Assembly: GCA_028456385.1 (NCBI GenBank) | Contig: JALNQF010000197.1 | Coordinates: 1-64,000, forward strand | From: Ophiosphaerella korrae | Taxonomy: Eukaryota > Ascomycota > Dothideomycetes > Pleosporales > Phaeosphaeriaceae | DNA length: 64,000 bases | Direction of reading: 5' to 3' | Part shown: positions 44,501 to 55,488 of the stretch, in pieces | Position numbering within the stretch: position 1 is the stretch's first letter | How the letters are laid out: the number at the start of each line of letters is the position of its first letter | Program-made: the position numbers and the translations under genes | The notes under the pieces: model-generated | Told to the model about the DNA's origin: nothing | The model's database searches: none | What the model saw: only the letters and a program-made list of their open reading frames with translations

Positions 44501-47328
44501 ACTATCCTAACACGCTAACTAGTATAGCTAACCTCGCGTTGATATACTAGAACCAAGGCTAGTAGGAGGCAGCGGAAGAGCTAGACGTGCAAGTAATAGA
44601 GACTCGCAAGACGAAGCTTGGCGCAGACTATCCTAATACGCTAACTAGTATGGCTAACCTCGCGTCGACATACTAGAACCAAGGCTAGTAGGAGGTAGTA
44701 GAAGAGCTAGACGTGCAAGTAATAGAGACTCGCAAGACGAAGCTTGGCGCAGACTATCCTAATACACTAACTAGTATGGCTAACCTTGCGTTAATATACT
44801 AGAACTAAGGCTAGTAGGAGGTAGTAGAAGAGCTAGACGTATAAGTAATAGAGACTCGTAAGACGAAGCTTAGCACGGACTATCCCTCTACGCTAACTAG
44901 TATAGCTAACCTCGCGTTAATATACTAGAACTAAGGCTAGTAGGAGGTAGCGGAAGAGCTAGAGGTGCAAGTGATAGAGACTCGCAAGACGAAGCTTGGT
45001 ACAGATTATCCTAATACGCTAACTAGTATAGCTAACCTCGCGTCGATATACTAGAACTAAGGGCGGTAGGAGGTAGTAGAAGAGCTAGACGTGTAAGTAA
45101 TAGAGACTCGCAAGACGAAGCTTAGCGTAGACTATCTTAACACGCTGACTAGTATGGCTAACCTCGCGTCGATATACTAGAACCAAGGCTAGTAGGAGGT
45201 AGCGGAAGAGCTAGACGCGCAAGTAATAGAGACTCGCAAGACGAAGCTTAGCGCAGACTATCCTAATACGCTAACTAGTATAGCTAACCTCGCGTTAACA
45301 TACTAGAACTAAGGCTAGTAGGAGGTAGTAGAAGAGCTAGAGGTACAAGTAATAGAGGCTTGTAAGACGAAGCTTGGCGTAGACTATCTCTCTACGCTAA
45401 CTAGTATAGCTAACCTTGCGTTAACATACTAGAACTAAGGCTAGTAGGAGGTAGTAGAAGAGCTAGAGGTGCAAGTAATAGAGACTCGCAAGACGAAGCT
45501 TAGCGTAGACTATCCTGACACGCTAACTAGCATAGCTAACCTTGCGTTAATATACTAGAACTAAGGCTAGTAAGAGGTAGTAGAAGAGCTAGAGGTGTAA
45601 GTAATAGAGACTCGCAAGACGAAGCTTGGCGCAGACTATCCTGATACGCTAACTAGTATAGCTAACCTTGCGTTGATATACTAGAACTAAGGCTAGTAGG
45701 AGGTAGCAAAAGAGCTAGACGTGCAAGTAATAGAGACTTGTAAGATAAAGCTTGGCGTAGACTATCCTAATACGCTAACTAGTATAGCTAACCTTACGTT
45801 GACATACTAGAACCAAGGCTAGTAGGAGGTAGTAGAAGAGCTAGACGTGTAAGTAATAGAGACTTGCAAGACAAAGCTTAGCGCAGACTATCCTAATACG
45901 CTAACTAGTATAGCTAACTTTGCGTTAATATACTAGAACCAAGGCTAGTAAGAGGTAGCGGAAGAGCTAGACGTGCAAGTAATAGAGACTCGCAAGACGA
46001 AGCTTAGCGTAGACTATCCTAACATACTAACTAGTATAGCTAACCTCGCGTTGATATACTAGAACTAAGGCTAGTAGGAGGTAGTAGAAGAGCTAGACGT
46101 ACAAGTAATAGAGACTCGTAAGACGAAGCTTAGCATAGACTATCTCTCTACGCTAACTAGTATAGCTAACCTCGCGTTGATATACTAGAACTAAGGCTAG
46201 TAGGAGGTAGTAGAAGAGCTAGAGGTATAAGTAATAGAGACTCGCAAGACGAAGCTTAGCACGGATTATCTTAATACGCTAACTAGTATAGCTAACCTCG
46301 CGTCGACATACTAGAACTAAGGGTAGTAGGAGGTAGTAGAAGAGCTAGACGTGCAAGTAATAGAGACTCGCAAGACGAAGCTTAGCGTAGACTATCCTAA
46401 TACGCTAACTAGTATAGCTAACCTTACGTCGATATACTAGAACCAAGGCTAGTAGGAGGTAGTAGAAGAGCTAGACGTGTAAGTAATAGAGACTCGCAAG
46501 ACGAAGCTTAGCGCAGACTATCCTAATACGCTAACTAGTATAGCTAACCTTGCGTTAATATACTAGAACCAAGGCTAGTAGGAGGTAGTAGAAGAGCTAG
46601 AGGTGCAAGTGATAGAGGCTCGTAAGACGAAGCTTGGCGTAGACTATCCCTCTACGCTAACTAGTATAGCTAACCTTGCGTTGATATACTAGAACTAAGG
46701 CTGGTAGGAGGTAGTAGAAGAGCTAGAGGTGCAAGTAATAGAGACTCGCAAGACGAAGCTTAGCGCGGACTATCTCTCTACGCTGACTAGTATAGCTAAC
46801 CTCGCGTTAATATACTAGAACCAAGGCTAGTAGGAGGTAGCGAAAGAGCTAGAGGTGCAAGTAATAGAGACTCGCAAGACGAAGCTTGGCATAGATTATC
46901 CTAACACGCTAACTAGTATGGCTAACCTCGCGTCGACATACTGGAACCAAGGGCGGTAGGAGGTAGTAGAAGAGCTAGACGTGCAAGTGATGGAGACTCG
47001 CAAGACGAAGCTTGGCGCAGACTATCCCGACACGCTGACTAGTATGGCCAACCTCGCGTCGACATACTGGAACCAAGGCCGGTGGGAGGCAGCGGAAGAG
47101 CTAGACGTGCAAGTGATGGAGACGAGCAAGACGAAGCTTGGCGCGGATCATCCCTCTACGCTGACCAGCATGAACAATCTCGCATTTACGTGGAAAGCTC
47201 AGAACCGCGACGTGGAAGCTATAGCTCTAATGCAACAATGTACACAGCTGCGCCTCCACAAACTAGGTACTGCACACCCTCATACGATGTCTTCAATAGC
47301 GGCACTATCCAATTGGGAGTCACAGTAA
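41550..47328 (+). CDS. HET-NB-ARC-TPR incompatibility-type NLR, stop-interrupted in the TPR array
   Basis: Heterokaryon-incompatibility-type receptor. Inferred exons: 41550-42333, 42390-42537, then 42597 onward (introns of 56 and 59 bp). The start may be the second ATG, 41556 (MRLLQCLPDG). The HET domain has YAILSHTWTEGQEVTYRDF, EYFWVDTCCIDKSTSDELN and RGWTLQELLAPVSVEFF. Splicing creates the NB-ARC P-loop VGLGGVGKSQLAIEH; LLVLDNADD is Walker B and YMPLALVQAAAYISKRG the GLPL-type motif. TPR units begin near 43920. The first in-frame TAG is at 44296-44298, so the product would be 877 residues with about three TPR units. The frame reopens intact at about 46981 and ends at 47328. It may be a functional truncated protein or a pseudogene. 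Confidence 0.85.
43960..47200 (+). repeat. TPR-encoding tandem array, 26 units of exactly 126 bp, RIP-mutated inside
   Basis: The landmark CGCAAGACGAAGCTT recurs every 126 bp from 43975 to 47125 (25 equal steps), so 26 units of 42 codons without any indel. Intact units read with WNQGRWEAAEELDVQVMETR and GADHPDTLTSMANLAS. In the interior, TGG is TAG, CCAA is CTAA, CGGTGG is TAGTAG, GTGATGG is GTAATAG and CATGGC is TATAGC, giving up to four stops per unit. The changes are at CpA and TpG; CpG sites such as those in AGACGAAG and CTCGCG are kept. The three units at the left and two to three at the right are nearly free of changes. Confidence 0.92.
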
Positions 47329-47822
47329 GCTAGGTGCATGAATATTAATATTACCAAATTGTGTCCCTAAATTTGAGTCTCTGAACAATTCAGCTACTGT
47401 GCAGTAATAATCTTGCAATTATCCTGCCTGAACAGCACTCATCTCGAAGCGTATCTCGCGTGAACGAGTCATGCCATGCAAATATACGGCTAAGCCCGTG
47501 TTTGGATTTTCGATACTGAAAGGGCGCAGGGTGCTTGCTTGGCAATCCTGTTCGATCGAGCAATAAATTGCCTCTAGATTGCAAGGACGTTGCAAACAGC
47601 AATGTTATGCTCGGGACACACTCTCCCTATCCTATTCTATATACTACCTTGACTATAGATATAGACAGGTCCACTGAGAATCAGACAGATCCGAGGCACA
47701 GTCCGAGGCCGCGATGTTTTGCACCGTAGCGGCTATCCATAGTATTATAGAGCAGGTAAGCAGTTTACAGCAAAGGTACTTAGCACAGGTAAAACACAGG
47801 GGCTGTAGGCTCTATTCCGATA
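47329..47822. other. Intergenic, nothing recognised
   Basis: Downstream sequence of the HET gene; short frames only. Confidence 0.35.
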
Positions 47823-48170
47823 TTATTTACACTCTGCGATGGTTGTTGGTGTTGTTATGATAGAAAGTGCTTTCGGCATTCCGTTACGATAGGTGTTCTG
47901 CCACGCAGGGATGCACGTTACATCAGACGTGGTCGATAAGGCAGTGTCAGCGCCCGACAACGTGGTCGACAAGGCTGTGGTATTGCCCGACGTAGTGTCG
48001 TTGGTACCTGCAGCGCCGGCCTCTTGTGGGTCATCTTCTTGCTCTGATGCTCCTACGACAGCGTCCTGAGATAAAGTGCTCCCTTTGGTTGTAGAACTTG
48101 GTTGTCTATTCCGTTTCGAGCGCTTTTTCGTGGACTTTTGGTTCAAAATTTGGCGCAGAGTTTTGCACAC
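47823..48170 (-). CDS. Hypothetical Thr/Ser-rich protein, 5' end at a MITE
   Basis: 115 residues with a basic N-terminus (KSTKKRSKRNRQ) and a Thr/Ser/Ala-rich middle (TTALSTTLSGADTALSTTSD). I do not recognise it. The frame starts only 14 bases from a MITE terminus, so the real N-terminus may be lost. It could be a chance frame. Confidence 0.3.
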   Translation of the reverse strand: MCKTLRQILNQKSTKKRSKRNRQPSSTTKGSTLSQDAVVGASEQEDDPQEAGAAGTNDTTSGNTTALSTTLSGADTALSTTSDVTCIPAWQNTYRNGMPKALSIITTPTTIAECK

Positions 48171-48183
48171 TTTCTTATCAAGC

Positions 48184-48594
48184 TGTCAGGTGGGGTGGGG
48201 TGAGGTGGATCTCAGCGATCGATCTGGCGTGCGAGATGCTAGTGCGCGATGCTAGCTCGCCTCTAACTCAACCACAACATCGGCGCACCAACTTAACGGC
48301 GGCGCACCAATCCACGGCGCGCATCAACTCAACAGTGCCAACCGGAGAGCTGAGATATGGACCAACATGGCCACCATCAGTATAATGGCTCATCACGTCA
48401 TGACCAGCTTGCGGAGAACCGATACGTCAGTCAACCACGAGACTCGAGATAACGGCTCTCCATCACCGAGCCACAATGGCGCAGAGACAAGTATATAGAT
48501 TGGAGGCAGAGCAGCAGATAGGAGGCAGAGCACTCAATCAATCCAATTCTTCCATCTACGTGCACGAGCATTTGAGTGACCATCAAATCTGACA
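48184..48594 (+). mobile_element. MITE, long form, copy H
   Basis: 411 bp from TGTCAGGTGGGG to AGTGACCATCAAATCTGACA. It contains CTAGTGCGCGATGCTAGC, GAGATAACGGCTCTCCATCACC and a duplicated AGCAG.TAGGAGGCAGAG segment. It is nearly identical in its right half to the copy at 54.4 kb. Confidence 0.82.
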
Positions 48595-49558
48595 CCATGC
48601 TACTCGTACTCATAGTATACAGCTAAGAAAACAGGCCTGGAGTGCGCGAGGTAATGTCCGTTCGAAGTAACTTTTGCTAGAAAGGCCGATGAAGTCAGCC
48701 CGCAGATAGTAGACAGTGTTTGGAGACAATACAATCTATCAAATTTCGTTGCACTTCAATTTTGCTGCAGTTCCGTCAATGAAGCGTAATAACGAAGAGC
48801 CAACACTCAATGCCAGGTATCTCTGCGGGTGTTCGAAGTGTGCCACGATAATCACAGATTATAATAAATCCGGCCCGTGCTGCATTTGAGGCGCGGCTCG
48901 CTGTTGCAAACCAACTCTCACCTCTTTTCGCTTTTTCAGGCAACAGCAACCTAATTATACATATGGTCACTAAATTTTTACTATGTACACATAACCACAA
49001 CTCAAAAAAGATGAATACACTTATCAGATATTCTGTAGCTGCCCTTTCCGTCGATGATCCGACATTTACTAGGCAAAAAGGAAACCCTAGGATTCGACTT
49101 CTTTATTCCAAGATTATCTACGCCACTCAATTGTTGTTGAGCTTGTTATGATGAAAAGCACCAGCGGGTTTTCGCCACGCAGGGTTTTTCGCTACATGGG
49201 GAGGGACGTTAGAAACTGACGTTCGGGTCGTCTCCCACTTTCCGGCCCCACCCGGCGTTTCCCTAAGAGAGGCTGGGGCGCTCGCGTGATCTACGTGACA
49301 TGCCTGATGCCAAGCCTACCTGTTCTGATTGCCGACTAGCCTCAGTCCCTGCTAAGAAGCTCCCGCCAGATTAGTGGGACCAAAACAATTGCCATCCCAA
49401 CACATCACTCCCTCATAGCCATATAAATGCATCGTATCTATCTCGCATTGTACGATGCGCTCTACTGCAACCAGCCCATTATGAACGTTATCTGATCGAC
49501 AAAAGACCGGCCTCCGTTCATACAGCGTTCCGTTTTCTCAGCGAATGCTCCAATACAG
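48595..49558. other. Intergenic, nothing recognised
   Basis: Short frames only, no family recognised. A GC-rich patch at 49200-49290 shows no RNA fold I can support. Confidence 0.35.
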
Positions 49559-49591
49559 AGAGCTATACTTTATTTGGCCTAGACCAGTGTC

Positions 49592-49959
49592 AGCGCTAGC
49601 AGGGAGGGCGGCAGCCCGCTCATGAGCCCCCCTTGTAGTGCGCGATGCTAGCTCGCCACTAACTCAACCACAATGCATCAACTCAACGGCGGCGCACCAA
49701 CAACTCAGCTGCGGCGCATCCCTTTGACATGCCTTTGACAGGAGAGAACCTGTCGGGCAACGCGCACGCCCAACAAAAAGGGCAACAGGGCAGGAGAGTT
49801 ATCAAAGAGCATTACGAAGTATATTAGTAGCAGCCGGAAGGCAGATAATAGTGGGGGCAATCAATCAGTTCCATTTTGCACTTAATTTGCCAGTGACTCA
49901 GTGACCATTACGTCCGACAGGGGCTCATGAGCGTGCTGCCGCCCTCCCTGCTAGCGCTT
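49592..49959. mobile_element. Second TIR element with a MITE inside it
   Basis: The left end AGCGCTAGCAGGGAGGGCGG followed by CAGCCCGCTCATGAGCCCC returns inverted at the right end as GGGGCTCATGAGCGTGC then TGCCGCCCTCCCTGCTAGCG, giving termini of about 38 bp with two or three mismatches. The interior (GTGCGCGATGCTAGCTCGCC ... GTGACCATTACGTCCGACA) is a diverged copy of the TGTCAGAT-type MITE with its left end missing. Confidence 0.65.
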
Positions 49960-50109
49960 CCAGTAGCGTTTACATTGCCACATCAAAACAACTGCTTATT
50001 CAGTATTAATCCTTTGCAGGACCCCCATCTACAGCAATTACAGCGAGGCAACGCTGTTTTATATTACTATTCTGTTCTAGTAGCTCCCGAATATATTTAT
50101 AATACAAAG

Positions 50110-50293
50110 AGCTATACTTTATTTGGCCTAGACCAGGGTCAGCGCTGGCAGGGAGGGCGGCAGCGCGTTCATGAGACCCCTTGTAGCATCGCGCACTAGC
50201 ATCGCGCACGCGATGCCAGATCGATCGCCATGGCCATCTCAATCGTCATCTGAACCGATTCGTGAGCTGGCTCGTACGCCAGCTCATCTGACA
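50110..50293 (-). mobile_element. Direct repeat of the outer TIR end joined to a MITE half
   Basis: GAGCTATACTTTATTTGGCC plus CTAGACCAGGGTCAGCGC repeats the sequence at 49560-49598 about 550 bp upstream, including the GGGAGGGCGGCAGC end. It is followed by a reverse-oriented MITE right half (GCGATGCCAGATCGATCGCC ... CAGCTCATCTGACA). Two repeats of GCATCGCGCAC lie at the junction. Confidence 0.6.
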
Positions 50294-50675
50294 TGTCTGC
50301 AACTCGCGTAGGACCAGCATAATCCTCCCGTCCTCAAGCAGATCAGTTCTGCGTCTCGGGCGTGCAGTGGAGACGCTTTAGGGATCAAAAGGAAGTTGAA
50401 GACGTAAGGATGGAGGTATGGCGGAGCTCTCATCTGAGAATCGGTGACAAACCGGGATTTTTGCGGCGAGGCGGATAGGCTTGGTACAAAGGGTAGTGCA
50501 GCCTTGCTGGCGCCACGTAGTACCACTAGCGGGGGACGATCTGCAGCGCGTGCTGCGCGTGTGCTGTAGCCCCCTGCAAAGCGCACCCCTCACCCAGCTC
50601 CCAGCCTACAGTGAGGACGCTCGCCCACCACTCACGCTCAACTACCAACAAGTACAGCTAACGTTAATCGCGAGC

Positions 50676-53240
50676 ATGGCCGAAGGTCTCGCTGTTGTTG
50701 GCGTCGCCGCCAGCACCATTCAGCTCGTTGGCTTCAGCAAGAAAGTCATTGGTCGCCTCGAGGGGTTTCATTCAGCTGCGGAGGAAATACCAACGTCCTT
50801 TTGCCATCTTAAGGCTCAGTTGCCTCTCTTGTGCGCGACGTTGGAGAATATCAGTCGATATATCGATACGGACTCGGTAGAGACTGGCACCAAAAATACT
50901 CTCATACTTGCGGTCGGTAGGTGTCGAGAACGGATAGCGCAGCTGGACGCCATTCTTGCGAAGACGCTCCCAGCCGCTAATGACAGCTCGTGGAAAAAGA
51001 GCAAGAAGGCTGTGATAAGCCTATACCAAGAGAAAAAAGTTAAGAACATTTCAAAGATCTTACGGCACTGCAACATAATGTTTACATCCTACTACACTAC
51101 TGCATCACTTATCCTGCAACCGCTTGGAGGTAAATAATTCATAGGCAGTCTGTACAACTTCTACTAACTTGCAATACACAGGCATAACGCTTATGGAGAT
51201 ACGTGCGTGGCTATCTGCACCAGATCCTTCTACGAACTACCAGAAAGCGCTTAAGCAACGCCAAGACGATACTGGGCTCTTGTTTCTTGAGAGCGACAAG
51301 TATGCCAAGTGGAAGACGGATGCCGCATCGTTCCTCTGGCTACATGGCATTCCTGGATGCGGTAAGACTATCCTCAGCTCGACTATTCTCCAGAATGTGC
51401 TTCAGCACTGCAACAGTGACCCTGACAAGGTGGTTGCATACTTCTTCTTCGACTTCAACGATACGCAGAAGCAAAACGCGGAACTAATGGTGCGCTCCTT
51501 GATCCGCCAGCTCTTGCAACAGTGCGTTATGGTCCCAACAAGCCTCAACACGTTGTTCTCCTCATGTGAGGATGGGCAGCGACAGCCCTCGCTGGATGAA
51601 CTCTTAGAAGTTTTGCAACAGGTGATGCAGGAGTTTCCGCACATTTACATCGTCCTCGACGCTCTTGATGAGTGTTCCGGGCGGGCAGAGCTGCCGGACA
51701 TCCTCAAGACAATGTCTACATGGCAGCTTCAGAACTTGCACACACTCCTGACAAGCCGCAGAGAAGAAGATATAAAGAGTTCATTGGAAACCTTTATACG
51801 CCAGCAGGATGTCCTCTGCCTTCAGGGTGAACAAGTGGACAAAGATATACACAAATACGTACAGCGAAGGTTGTCCGAAGACAAGGCGTTAAGCAAGTGG
51901 GGAGACCCTGTTCTCATGCAAGATATTGAGGCTGCTCTCACGAAAGGACCTAGGGGAATGTATGAATGATGTCTTACCCCTGCATGAACACGCAGAACTG
52001 ATGACCAATGCAGGTTTCGATGGGCTGCTTGTCAATTGGACACACTGGAGCGGTGTCGTACGCGGGCGTTGCTGCGGAAATCGCTTGCAACACTTCCTCG
52101 GACGCTAGACGAAACATATGATCGCATTCTGTTAGCGATCCGCGAAGATGATTCGCGTTACGCTGTCTCTATTCTACGGTGGCTAACTTTTTCGGCTCGG
52201 CCGCTCTTAGCAGATGAAATTGCCGAGATAGTAGCCATCGATTTGGATGAAGCCAGATTCAATCCAGAGGGGGTTCTAGAAAATCCGCTGGATGTGTTGG
52301 ACATCTGCTCCAGTCTTATCACCATGACTACGGATGAGAATGGAGAGCTGGGGTCAGTAAGACAAATCGTGGTGCTTGCACACTACTCTATCAAAGAGTA
52401 TCTCCTCTCAGATCGAATTGGAAAAGGCCCGGCAGCGCACTACGGCATGCAAAATGCCGCGTGCCATGATGCTATAGCGAGGAGCTGCCTTGGGTACCTT
52501 CTTCAGTTCGAGGGACCTAAGCTTCTGCGCCACGACAACGCAAAAGAGTTCAGGTTGACCGAATACTCGGCCAAATTCTGGATAAAGCATGCTCAGAGTG
52601 CGGGAGAGCAGTCAGAGGGTTATGCTCAAGAAGTTATGATTATGTTTTGGGAGAAAGAAGACACATATCTGAATTGGCTTAGAATCCATGATCCAGAAGC
52701 AGAATGGGTTGCGCCTAATTTTCAGAAGGGTCTAGAGTCACTTCCTGCTCCCCTGTATTACGCGAGCCTCTTTGGCTTAAGAAGAATTGTAAAGCTGCTG
52801 GTCGAGAAGGACGCCGACGTCAACGCGCAGGGTGGAAAGTACGGCAATGCACTCAATGCGGCTTCATACAGAGGTCACGAGCAGGTGGTAAAGCTGCTGG
52901 TTGACAAGGGTGCCGACGTCAACGCGCAGGGTGGAGAATACGGCAACGCACTCCAGGCAGCTTCATACAAAGGTCACGAGCAGGTGGTGAAGCTGCTGAT
53001 CGACAAGGGCGCCAACGTCAACGCGCAGGGTAGAGAATACGGCAACGCACTCTAGGCGGCTTTAGAAGGAGGCTATAAGCAGGTAGTGAAGCTGCTGATC
53101 GATAAGGGCGCTAACTCAACGCGCAGGGTGGAGAATACGGCAACGCACTCCAGGCAGCTTCATACGGAGGCCATAAGCAAGTGGTAAAGCTGCTAGTTAA
53201 CAAGGGCGCTAACGTCAACGTTGAACGGACTAAGATTTAG
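50676..53240 (+). CDS. SesA-NACHT-ankyrin NLR protein, stop in the ankyrin array
   Basis: Exons 50676-51129, 51182-51959 and 52014-53055 join in frame (introns of 52 and 54 bp) to 757 residues. The N-terminal 150 residues (MAEGLAVVGVAASTIQLVGF; LDAILAKTLPAANDSSWKKS) match the SesA-type N-terminal domain of fungal STAND proteins. The NACHT domain has Walker A GIPGCGKT near residue 210 and Walker B IVLDALDEC. It closely resembles the NACHT of the first NLR, and the GM-FRW intron sits at the same place. Ankyrin units (KGADVNAQGGEYGNALQAAS) start at about 52810. A TAG (CAG to TAG) at 53053-53055 ends the frame; a further degraded unit and a half, with a one-base loss at about 53115, run to about 53240. 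Confidence 0.85.
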
Positions 53241-54068
53241 GGCTGCGTACTCTTGAACCGTAATCAGGGTCTACGCTCGGCTGATCATGCGACTAAAGAT
53301 CTAGCCCCGCACGTAGATTCGTCACATGTAGGATATAATTCTTGATGAAGTAACTTGCTCTCCTATATGTTATTATTCTCTCTCGGATCAAGAAGATAAT
53401 GTACTATATAGGCTTGGCACAACGATGTTTCGAGCAGCTTCTGCTCTGCTCCCGTAAGTATTGCAAATTTGCTACAGTTGATTACGCTACTAGGAAAATG
53501 ATCTATACCAGTATGATGGCGATGGCATGAGACGTATAGAACCGTTTCGCGCTAGCCTAATGTAGAAGCAGCTTCGACTTGAAGTACTGACTAGGGTTGC
53601 AATTAAGTATGAATCTGCGCACCACAATCGCTACGAAGCGGGGGATGATTTCTGCTATTGTGGTGAGATTTAGAAGCGTAAGTAAAGTCGATGCATAGGT
53701 CTAAGAGGTGAATAGGAGCCAGCGTTCGTGCCGTACGGTGTAGGCTTCTATTTGTAAATAAGAGAAGGCTCTACTTAATTAGGGCGCGAAGGCATCAACG
53801 CTACCATAATTTTTATATGCCTAAGGGCAAGAGCAGTCTAAAGTTGGTATAAAATTTTATTATTAAGAGACTTTAGCAAATCTCAACGCGCTGAGCATAT
53901 GAGAGTTGCTTGAACTCCAAGTACCTATGGTTTGTCTCGAGACAAGGTGCGTCTCGCCTCCCAGGGACGAACGTTAAGTTACCTTCTTATAAAAGAATAT
54001 TAAAGATAGAGTAACGTCTATCCCTGGGGCCAGGAAAACCCCCAGCACCGGCAAATTAGTGCCGTACT
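53241..54068. other. AT-rich gene-free stretch
   Basis: TA-rich with many stops in all frames, as in RIP-decayed repeats. No element can be named. Confidence 0.35.
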
Positions 54069-54850
54069 TGGCGGACTTGATGGTCACTGATTGATGATAT
54101 GGATGATTTAACTGATTCGAGTTGAGTTGATTGATTGTTCTGTCTCCTATCTGCTGCCTTTCCTCCAATCTATATACTCGTCTCTGCGCAGTTGCGGCTC
54201 GGTGGTGGGGGTCCGTTATCTCGAGTTTCGTGGTTTGCTCATATATCGGCTCTACGCAGTCTGGTCATGACGCGATGAGCCGTGATATTGACGATAGCGG
54301 GTATTCATGTGATTGCCGAACCAGATTCTCGGGCTGGCGCTACGGCTCTCCAAGGATGCGCCGTAGTTGAGTTGTGTCAGATGAGATGAGGTGACGTTGA
54401 TCTCATCGATCGATCTGGCATCCAGTGCGCGATGCTAGCTCGCCCCTAACTCAATCACAACTGCGGCGCACCAACTCAACGGCGGCGCATCAACCCACGG
54501 CGCGCATCAACTCAACAGCGCCAGCCGGAGAGCTGAGATCTGGACCAACATGGCCACCATCAGTATAATGGCTCATCACGTCATGCTCAGCTTGCGGAGA
54601 ATCGATACGTCAGTCAACCACGAGACTCGAGATAACGGCTCTCCATCACCGAGTCACAACGGCGCAGAGACAAGTATATAGATTGGAGGCAGAGCAGCGG
54701 ATGGGAGGCAGAGCACTCAATCAATCCAATTCTTCCATCTACGTGCACAAGCATTTGAGTGACCTTCAAATCTGACAAGTTGATGAGTTGTGGTTAGTGG
54801 CGAGCTAGTATCGCGCACTAGCATCGCGCACTAGCATCGCGCATGCGATG
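54069..54850 (-). mobile_element. Reverse-oriented MITE split by a second copy
   Basis: The left part (54069-54374) starts TGGCGGACTTGATGGTC, includes the reverse complement of the GAGATAACGGCTCTCC landmark and ends GCGCCGTAGTTGAGTTG. The remainder resumes at 54778 with AGTTGATGAGTTGTGGTTAG, ending in GCATGCGATGCC near 54850; its terminal bases are lost. Three copies of (A)CTAGCATCGCGCA lie at 54813-54845. Confidence 0.7.
54375..54777 (+). mobile_element. MITE, long form, copy K, inserted in another MITE
   Basis: 403 bp from TGTCAGATGAGATGAGG to TTCAAATCTGACA, nearly identical to copy H. It is flanked by AGTTG on both sides (54370-54374 and 54778-54782), the only plausible target duplication I find for this family. 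Confidence 0.82.
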
Positions 54851-55488
54851 CCTGCCGTATGTATGCATGATCAATGGACGGGCCGCTCGCCGTCTACGTC
54901 GATCCCGCTTCCAACCAGCGCTTGCGGCGTTGCGGCGCCGACACCTCCCAGCGCACGGCAGCTGCCAGGAGGCGGGCGGCTGCAATGCCAAGTCACGAGG
55001 CTGAGCGGCAGCAAATGTGGTTGCCAGGTTGCTGGGCTGTCAGACCATGACTTCAGCTTTCTCACGAGCCTTGCTGCAGGACCACCCTCTCTCCTTTACT
55101 CCCTCGGCAACGACGGCAAATGCCGAGCAAACTGCGCCGCGAAGACTAGACAGTAGGATGGGTGTGCGCGCTCCCGGTCGAGCTGGCGGCGGCGCAGGAG
55201 ATGCTCGACGAGGAGCACGACAACCTCAAGCGCGACCCCGGCGACAACGACGAGAACCTATACACCTTAGGGTCGATAAACGGGCACAATGTTGTGATTG
55301 TATGCCTACCAGCCGGCCGGATTGGCAACAACCCAGCGGCAGCCGTGACGGCGCAGATGAGGGCGACGTTCAAGGGGATCCGGTTCGGACTAATGGTAGG
55401 CATCGGCGGAGGCGTCCCAAGCGCAGAGTCCGACACCCGGCTCGGGGACGTGGTCGTCAGCCAGCCGCATCAGACTTTCAGCGGGGTT

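Noticed and set aside
43960..47200. Regular 126-bp repeats that could suggest a CRISPR-like array or satellite
   Set aside because: The units translate as TPR in one continuous frame with no spacers, and the host is a fungus.
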